Source: Bacteroidetes bacterium MED-G20 (lineage in GTDB: Bacteria; Bacteroidota; Bacteroidia; Flavobacteriales_D; Parvicellaceae). From it: 64,000 bases of DNA. Positions 57,421 through 64,000 of this stretch are shown here, in pieces (the stretch's first letter is position 1; the number at the start of each line of letters is the position of its first letter). The notes beneath the pieces were generated by a model. That model saw nothing but the letters and a program-made list of their open reading frames with translations. It searched no databases and had not been told where the DNA came from. The position numbers and the translations under genes were made by a program. The DNA is taken from assembly GCA_905182745.1 (NCBI GenBank), contig CAJJCR010000010.1, positions 1 through 64,000 of the forward strand. The letters run 5' to 3'.

Positions 57421-58564
57421 ATGAGCGAAAATAATTTAAATATTCAAATGGTTGACCTAAAAAGTCAATATATGAAGATCAAGCCTCAAGTAGATCAAGC
57501 TATAAATGATGTTTTGAGTTCTACACAATTCATAAATGGAGAACATGTCAAATCTTTTCAAAATGAATTAGCTGCTTATCTTGATGTAAAACATGTTATT
57601 ACTTGCGCAAATGGAACAGATGCGCTTCAAATATCTATGATGGCTCTTGGCTTAAAGCCTGGAGATGAGATAATAACTCCATCTTTCACTTACATAGCTA
57701 CTACAGAAGTAATAGGGCTTTTAGGGTTAAAACCTGTGTTTGTGGATTGTAATCCTGAAAATTTTAATATTTCTGTTGATGAAGTAGAAAAGGCAATTAC
57801 TAAAAAAACCAAAGCCATTGTTCCAGTTCATCTTTTTGGACAGTCGTCTGATATGAAGTCTATTATGAGTTTGGCCAAGAAATACAATCTTTTTGTAATT
57901 GAAGACAATGCTCAAGCAATCGGTAGTGATTATTTAGGATTTAACCAACCTCAAAAAACAGGAACTATAGGAAATATTGGATGTACTAGTTTTTTCCCCT
58001 CTAAAAATTTAGGGTGTTTTGGTGATGGCGGTGCAATGATGACTAACGATGATGAGTTAGCAAAAAAACTTCGAATGATAGCTAATCATGGACAAAGTAA
58101 AAGATATTACCATGATATAGTTGGGTGTAACTCAAGATTAGATAATATTCAGGCTGCAGTACTAAGAATTAAGCTCAAAGAACTTGATCAATACATTTTA
58201 AACAGACAGAAAGCCGCAAATTATTACGATCAAAATTTAAAGGACTTAGATCAACTTACACTTCCATTCAGAAACTTAGATTCTAATCATGTTTTTCATC
58301 AATATACTTTAAAGCTAGATGACTCTATATGTAAGAGATGAATTAATCCAATATTTAGCGGATAAAAACATTCCGGCAATGGTATATTATCCAGTACCTG
58401 CTCATAGGCAAAAAATGTTTTCCAAAATCCCGAATTCTTGTGGAAATATGAAAGTTACCAATTGGCTTTCATCCAGAGTATTTTCATTGCCAATGCATAC
58501 AGAACTTTCTACTTTGCAACAAGACTATATAATTGAAAATATTTCTAATTTTTTAAATAAATAA
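57421..58564 (+). pseudogene. DegT/DnrJ/EryC1/StrS sugar aminotransferase (WbpE-like), one frameshift near 58330
   Basis: ORFs 57421..58341 and 58319..58564; DVKHVITCANGTDALQISMMALGLKPGDEIITPSFTY, FFPSKNLGCFGDGGAMMTND, HQYTLKLDD / YVRDELIQYLADKNIPAMVYYPVPAHRQ. Confidence 0.88.
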
Positions 58565-58570
58565 TAAATA

Positions 58571-59893
58571 ATGAAAATAGCTGTAATTGGAACTGGATAT
58601 GTAGGTTTAGTAACTGGGACTTGCTTAGCAGAAACAGGAAATATAGTTACTTGTGTGGATATTGATGAACAAAAAGTCCATAAATTGAAAAATGGAAAAA
58701 TTCCAATTTATGAGCCTAATCTTAACAACTTTTTCCAAAGGAATATTGCTCAAAAAAGATTGTTTTTTACAACTCAATTAGAAGAAGGAATAAAAGATGC
58801 ACAATTAATATTTTTAGCACTTCCAACACCTCCTGGTGACGATGGTTCTGCAGACTTAAGCTATATTCTTTCGGTAGCCAAAGACCTTGGAAAGATTATT
58901 AAGAATTATAAAGTAATTATTGACAAAAGTACAGTTCCAGTTGGCACAGCTGAAAAAGTTACTAAAGTAATTAGAGAAAATTCTAGTGTGGATTTTGATG
59001 TGGTTTCAAATCCTGAATTTTTAAGAGAAGGTTTTGCAGTAGAAGATTTTATGAAACCAGAAAGAGTTGTGGTTGGAACAAGAAGTGAAAAAGCGAAAAA
59101 GTTAATGGAGGAATTATATCAGCCATTTGTTAGACAAGGAAATCCTATACTATTTATGGATGAAAAATCAGCAGAGCTTACCAAGTATGCCTCCAATTCT
59201 TTTCTTGCTACAAAAATAACTTTCATGAACGAGATTGCCAATTATTGCGAAATGATTGGTGCAGATGTGGATATGGTTAGAAAAGGAATGGGAACAGATT
59301 CTAGAATTGGTAAAAGATTTTTATTTCCTGGTATTGGCTATGGAGGGAGCTGTTTTCCAAAAGACGTTAAAGCATTAAAAAAAGCTGGTCAAATTGAAAA
59401 TTATCAGTTTAAAATAATAGATGCAGTAATGAAAGTTAACGACATCCAAAAAATGAGCTTGGTTAAGAAAGTAAAATCTTATTTTGGAGAGGACCTAAAA
59501 GGAAAAAGATTTGCATTATGGGGACTTGCTTTTAAACCAGAGACGGACGATATAAGAGAAGCTCCATCCTTGTCCATTATCAAAGAATTAACTGATTCTG
59601 GAGCCGAAATTGTCTCCTATGATCCTGAAGCAATGGATAATGTTCGAGATTTGCTTGGAGATAAAATCCAATATTCTAAAAATGGTTTAGATGCTTTAAA
59701 AGATGTAGATGCATTATTAATTGCAACTGAATGGTCTGCTTTTCGAAATCCCGATTTTAATTTAATGCATTCTTTAATGAAAAGCCCAATAATATTTGAT
59801 GGCAGAAATTTGTACTCTTTAGAGTCCATGGAAAAGAAAAACTTTTATTACCAAAGTGTTGGTAGAAAAGTAATTAATAATTTAAATAAATGA
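58571..59893 (+). CDS. ugd: UDP-glucose 6-dehydrogenase
   Basis: [54 protein letters not shown]. Confidence 0.94.
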   Translation: MKIAVIGTGYVGLVTGTCLAETGNIVTCVDIDEQKVHKLKNGKIPIYEPNLNNFFQRNIAQKRLFFTTQLEEGIKDAQLIFLALPTPPGDDGSADLSYILSVAKDLGKIIKNYKVIIDKSTVPVGTAEKVTKVIRENSSVDFDVVSNPEFLREGFAVEDFMKPERVVVGTRSEKAKKLMEELYQPFVRQGNPILFMDEKSAELTKYASNSFLATKITFMNEIANYCEMIGADVDMVRKGMGTDSRIGKRFLFPGIGYGGSCFPKDVKALKKAGQIENYQFKIIDAVMKVNDIQKMSLVKKVKSYFGEDLKGKRFALWGLAFKPETDDIREAPSLSIIKELTDSGAEIVSYDPEAMDNVRDLLGDKIQYSKNGLDALKDVDALLIATEWSAFRNPDFNLMHSLMKSPIIFDGRNLYSLESMEKKNFYYQSVGRKVINNLNK

Positions 59894-60877
59894 AAAGGGT
59901 ATTAATTACTGGAGCAGCTGGGTTTTTAGGTTCGCATCTTTGCGAAAGGTTTTTAAATGAAAACTTTTTTGTAATTGGTATGGATAATTTCATTACAGGC
60001 TCTTCAAAAAATATTGACTTATTTAAAACCCATAATAACTTCAAATTTATTGAACATGATGTATCAAAATATGTTCAAATTGATGGGGATTTAGATTTTA
60101 TTCTTCATTTTGCATCTCCTGCAAGCCCTATAGATTATTTAAAAATACCTATCCAAACTTTGAAAGTAGGCTCTTTAGGAACTCATAATTTATTAGGTTT
60201 AGCCAAAGCAAAAAAAGCTACTATTTTAGTTGCTTCTACAAGTGAGGTTTATGGCGATCCGCTTGTTCATCCACAAAATGAAAGCTACTTTGGAAATGTA
60301 AATCCTATTGGTCCTAGAGGAGTTTACGATGAGGCTAAAAGATTCCAAGAAGCTATTACTATGGCCTATCATAGATTCCATAATTTAGATACTAAGATTG
60401 TAAGAATTTTCAACACTTATGGCCCTAGAATGAGATTGAACGATGGCAGAGTTTTGCCAGCATTTATAGGACAATCTTTAAGAAATGAGGATTTGACTAT
60501 TTTTGGAGATGGTTCTCAAACTAGATCCTTTTGCTATGTAGATGATTTGATTGAAGGAATTTATAGGCTTTTACATAGTGATTATAATTATCCGATTAAC
60601 CTTGGAAATCCCAACGAAATTACCATTAAAGATTTTGCTAATGAAATTGTACAATTTAACTGGAAAAAATCAAAATATTATATTTAAAGAATTACCTGAA
60701 AATGACCCTTTAAAAAGAAAACCAGATATAGATCTGGCAAAGAAGATATTAAACTGGGAACCTAAAATCCATAGAAATGAAGGTTTGAAATTAACTTATG
60801 ATTACTTTTGTAGCCTATCAGTTGAGGAATTAAATAAGAAAGACCATCAAAATTTCGAATCTTACAACAACTATTAA
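59890..60877 (+). pseudogene. UDP-glucuronate decarboxylase (UDP-xylose synthase), one frameshift near 60655
   Basis: ORFs 59890..60687 and 60551..60877; [54 protein letters not shown]; removing one T from caatttaac restores [29 protein letters not shown]. Confidence 0.9.
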
Positions 60878-61443
60878 TGAATTATTTCGCACATCCTACA
60901 GCAGTAATTGATGAAAATGTAAAAATTGGCAATGAATCTAAGATTTGGCATTTTAGCCATATTATGAGTAATTCAGCAATTGGAATAGGTTGTAATATAG
61001 GTCAAAACGTAGTGGTTTCTCCTTATGTAGAATTAGGCAATAATGTAAAAGTTCAAAATAATGTATCAATCTATACAGGTGTAGTTTGTGAGGATAATGT
61101 ATTTTTAGGTCCATCTATGGTTTTTACAAATATTCTAAATCCTAGAAGTGCGATTGTTAGAAGAGATGCATATGTTAAAACTTTGGTAAAGAAAGGAGCT
61201 TCTATTGGTGCAAATGCTACAATTATTTGCGGTAATAGTATTGGTGAATATGCTCTTATAGGAGCAGGAACTGTTGTTACTAAGCCAGTTAAGCCCTATG
61301 CTTTAGTAGTTGGAAACCCTGGCAAACAAATTGGATGGGTCAGCGAGTATGGTCATAGATTAGAGTTTGTTTCTGGAAAAGCCACATGCCCAGAGTCGTT
61401 AAAGTCTTATGAACTAAAAAATGAATTCTATAAAAGAGATTAA
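60877..61443 (+). CDS. Left-handed beta-helix acyltransferase (WbpD-like N-acetyltransferase)
   Basis: Hexapeptide repeats; FAHPTAVIDENVKIGNESKIWHFSHIMSNSAIG; GNPGKQIGWVSEYGHRL. Confidence 0.88.
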   Translation: MNYFAHPTAVIDENVKIGNESKIWHFSHIMSNSAIGIGCNIGQNVVVSPYVELGNNVKVQNNVSIYTGVVCEDNVFLGPSMVFTNILNPRSAIVRRDAYVKTLVKKGASIGANATIICGNSIGEYALIGAGTVVTKPVKPYALVVGNPGKQIGWVSEYGHRLEFVSGKATCPESLKSYELKNEFYKRD

Positions 61444-61446
61444 ATA

Positions 61447-62466
61447 ATGGATAAAATTAAGTTTGGAATAATTGGAGCTGGTCATATTGGTAAAAGACAT
61501 GCAGAAATGGTATTAAGAAATACAAATTGTGAACTTACTGCTATTTGTGATGTTTTACCCAAAGAAAGTTTAGCATTAGAACCTTACGATGTTCCATATT
61601 ACAATGATTATTTAAAAATGCTTAACTCACATCAAGAAATAGATGTTGTTTGTGTTTGTACTCCAAATGGTTCACATTCTGATATTTCTATTTCTGTTTT
61701 GAAACACGACAAACACGTTGTAATAGAAAAACCAATTGGACTAACTGTAGCCAATTGTGAAAAAGTGATTTTTAATGCACTTCAAAGAAACAAACATGTA
61801 TTTGCTGTCATGCAAAACAGATATTCTCCCCCAAGCGAATGGATCAAAGAAATTATTGAAACTAAAAAATTAGGAGATATATTTATGGTTCAAGTAAACT
61901 GTTTTTGGAATAGAGACGATAGGTATTATAAAAAAGGAGGATGGAAAGGAACGCAAGACTTGGATGGTGGTACACTTTTTACGCAATTTTCACATTTCAT
62001 AGATATCATGTATTGGTTGTTTGGAGACATAGAAAATATTCAAGGGAAATTTGAGGACTTTACCCACCAAGAATCTACAGATTTTGAGGACTCAGGAATA
62101 GTTTCTTTTGATTTTAAAAAAGGTGGTATGGGCTGTTTGAATTATTCTACAGCAGTTTGGAACTCCAACTTGGAAAGCAGTATGACAGTTATTGGAAGTA
62201 AAGGAAGTATTAAGATTGGAGGTCAGTATATGAATGAAATTGAATATTGCAATATAAAAGATTATAAAATGCCCGAGCTAGCACCTTCTAATCCCCCAAA
62301 TGATTATGGTCCTTATAAAGGAAGTGCAGCAAACCATCATTATATTATTGAAAATGTTGTAGAGACACTAAGAGGACAAAATGTAGCCACCACCAATGTT
62401 TTGGAAGGATTAAAAGTAGTAGAAATTATAGAAAAAATTTATAAACTTAGAGATAGTCAAAAATGA
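61447..62466 (+). CDS. Gfo/Idh/MocA family oxidoreductase (WbpB-like UDP-sugar 3-dehydrogenase)
   Basis: FGIIGAGHIGKRHAEMVLRN, VIEKPIGLTVANCEKV, RYSPPSEWIKE. Confidence 0.88.
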   Translation: MDKIKFGIIGAGHIGKRHAEMVLRNTNCELTAICDVLPKESLALEPYDVPYYNDYLKMLNSHQEIDVVCVCTPNGSHSDISISVLKHDKHVVIEKPIGLTVANCEKVIFNALQRNKHVFAVMQNRYSPPSEWIKEIIETKKLGDIFMVQVNCFWNRDDRYYKKGGWKGTQDLDGGTLFTQFSHFIDIMYWLFGDIENIQGKFEDFTHQESTDFEDSGIVSFDFKKGGMGCLNYSTAVWNSNLESSMTVIGSKGSIKIGGQYMNEIEYCNIKDYKMPELAPSNPPNDYGPYKGSAANHHYIIENVVETLRGQNVATTNVLEGLKVVEIIEKIYKLRDSQK

Positions 62467-63758
62467 AAATTTACAATAAATTAATTGCTAAAGAAGAAAA
62501 AATTGCTGTTGTTGGGTTAGGATACGTAGGTCTTCCAATTGCATTAGAATTTGCCAAAATAACTAACGTTATAGGGTTTGACATTAACCCAGAAAGGGTT
62601 TCTATGATGAAAAATAAAATTGACCCTAGTAATGAGTTAGTTTCAACTGATTTTGACAATTGTTCAATAGAGTTTACTCATAAAATTGAAGATTTAAAAG
62701 AAGCCAAGTTTTTTATAGTCGCTGTACCAACACCAATTGATCAAAGTAAAGAACCCAATATTAAGCCATTACTTTCGGCAAGTGAAACTGTTGGAAAGGT
62801 TCTTAAAAAGGGAGATTATGTGGTATATGAATCTACAGTATATCCAGGATGCACAGAGGAAGATTGTATTCCTGTTTTGGAAAAATTGAGTGGTTTGAAG
62901 TTTGTAAAGGACTTTAAAGTAGGTTACTCCCCTGAAAGAATTAATCCAGGAGATAAAGTTCATACTCTTTCTAGTATTGTAAAAGTCTCCTCTGGATGCG
63001 ATGAAGAATCTTCAGAAGAAATTGCCAAAACCTATGAGTTAGTTGTTTCTGCTGGTGTACATAGAGCTTCATCTATAAAAGTAGCGGAGGCTGCTAAAAT
63101 TATTGAAAACACTCAAAGAGATGTAAATATTGCTTTGATCAATGAACTTTCTGTAATATTCAATAGGATGAATATAAATACTTACGAAGTATTAGAAGCT
63201 GCAGGAACTAAGTGGAATTTTTTGAATTTTCGGCCTGGCCTTGTTGGTGGTCATTGTATTGGAGTTGATCCATATTATCTCACGCACAAAGCCAAGGAAC
63301 TTGGCTACCATGCACAAATAATCAACTCTGGAAGAGCGGTTAACGATTCTATGGGGGCTTATGTTGGTAGAACAGTTGCTAAAAAAGTTATAGCTTCAGG
63401 AACTCCAATGCAAGAAGCTCGAGTTTTGGTTATGGGAGCTACTTTTAAGGAAGATGTTTCTGATATAAGAAATTCTAAAGTAGTAGATGTAATCAACGAA
63501 TTAAAATCTTTTTCTTGCCATGTTGAAGTCGTTGATCCTCATGCAAATTCTGGTGAATTAGTGGAAGAATATGGTTTTGATTTAGTACCTAAAACAAGTG
63601 GAATTTACCACTCTGTAATTGTTGCAGTAAATCATCAAGAGTACACTCTTTTAGATGAAAATTACTTTGCTTCTATTCTTTCTGAAAAAGGAGTTTTAGT
63701 AGATTTAAAAGGTGTTTTTAGAAATAAAATTCAAAAACTAAATTATTGGACATTGTAA
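62463..63758 (+). CDS. Nucleotide sugar dehydrogenase (UDP-N-acetyl-D-glucosamine 6-dehydrogenase, WbpA/TviB type)
   Basis: [74 protein letters not shown]. Confidence 0.92.
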   Translation: MKIYNKLIAKEEKIAVVGLGYVGLPIALEFAKITNVIGFDINPERVSMMKNKIDPSNELVSTDFDNCSIEFTHKIEDLKEAKFFIVAVPTPIDQSKEPNIKPLLSASETVGKVLKKGDYVVYESTVYPGCTEEDCIPVLEKLSGLKFVKDFKVGYSPERINPGDKVHTLSSIVKVSSGCDEESSEEIAKTYELVVSAGVHRASSIKVAEAAKIIENTQRDVNIALINELSVIFNRMNINTYEVLEAAGTKWNFLNFRPGLVGGHCIGVDPYYLTHKAKELGYHAQIINSGRAVNDSMGAYVGRTVAKKVIASGTPMQEARVLVMGATFKEDVSDIRNSKVVDVINELKSFSCHVEVVDPHANSGELVEEYGFDLVPKTSGIYHSVIVAVNHQEYTLLDENYFASILSEKGVLVDLKGVFRNKIQKLNYWTL

Positions 63759-64000
63759 TGGATTATAAAAAAATCATACTTATAACAGGTGGTGCTGGCT
63801 TTATTGGCTCCCATGTGGTTAGAAAAATGATTAATCAATACCCTGAATACTTTATAGTTAATTTAGATAAATTAACCTATGCAGGTAACTTAAATAATCT
63901 AAAGGATATTGAAAATAAATCCAATTATAAATTTGAAAATATTGATATTAATAACGAAGATGCCGTTCAAATTTTATTTGAAAAATATTTATTTGATGGG
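63758..64000 (+). CDS. rfbB: dTDP-glucose 4,6-dehydratase (partial, runs off the window end)
   Basis: [52 protein letters not shown]. Confidence 0.88.
   Translation, partial: MDYKKIILITGGAGFIGSHVVRKMINQYPEYFIVNLDKLTYAGNLNNLKDIENKSNYKFENIDINNEDAVQILFEKYLFDG

Overview
Window of an AT-rich Bacteroidota (Flavobacteriales-like) chromosome, judged from gene content: T9SS cargo, PorV/PorQ-family protein, TonB-dependent receptor with CarboxypepD_reg N-terminus, DUF4249, DUF3109, and TAnnTTTG-like promoters. No rRNA, tRNA, CRISPR, integrase or transposase was recognised. Housekeeping genes (nadD, gmk, atpD/atpC, rnhB, glyS, nrdB/nrdA, fumC, prfB, cysS, greA, ruvC, lgt, waaA) are interleaved with exported-protein loci, and the window ends in a polysaccharide/nucleotide-sugar cluster with a near-complete WbpA/B/D/E-type set plus Ugd and a UDP-glucuronate decarboxylase. 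Most interesting region: 33.2-46.7 kb. It holds a TonB-dependent receptor followed by two ~1,400-aa exported paralogs flanking a PorV/PorQ-like gene. The last ~2.66 kb of the paralogs are nearly identical while the N-terminal parts are diverged. Codon usage shifts at the boundary, and one ~95-nt tract carries only silent differences. Other points: a canonical prfB +1 programmed frameshift site; a 9-bp tandem repeat in an M43-type protease; an ABC/FtsX/DUF3299 operon with His-rich loops; and many single-nucleotide frame breaks, often at homopolymers, concentrated in exported/accessory genes. The breaks may be assembly errors and need read-level checking.
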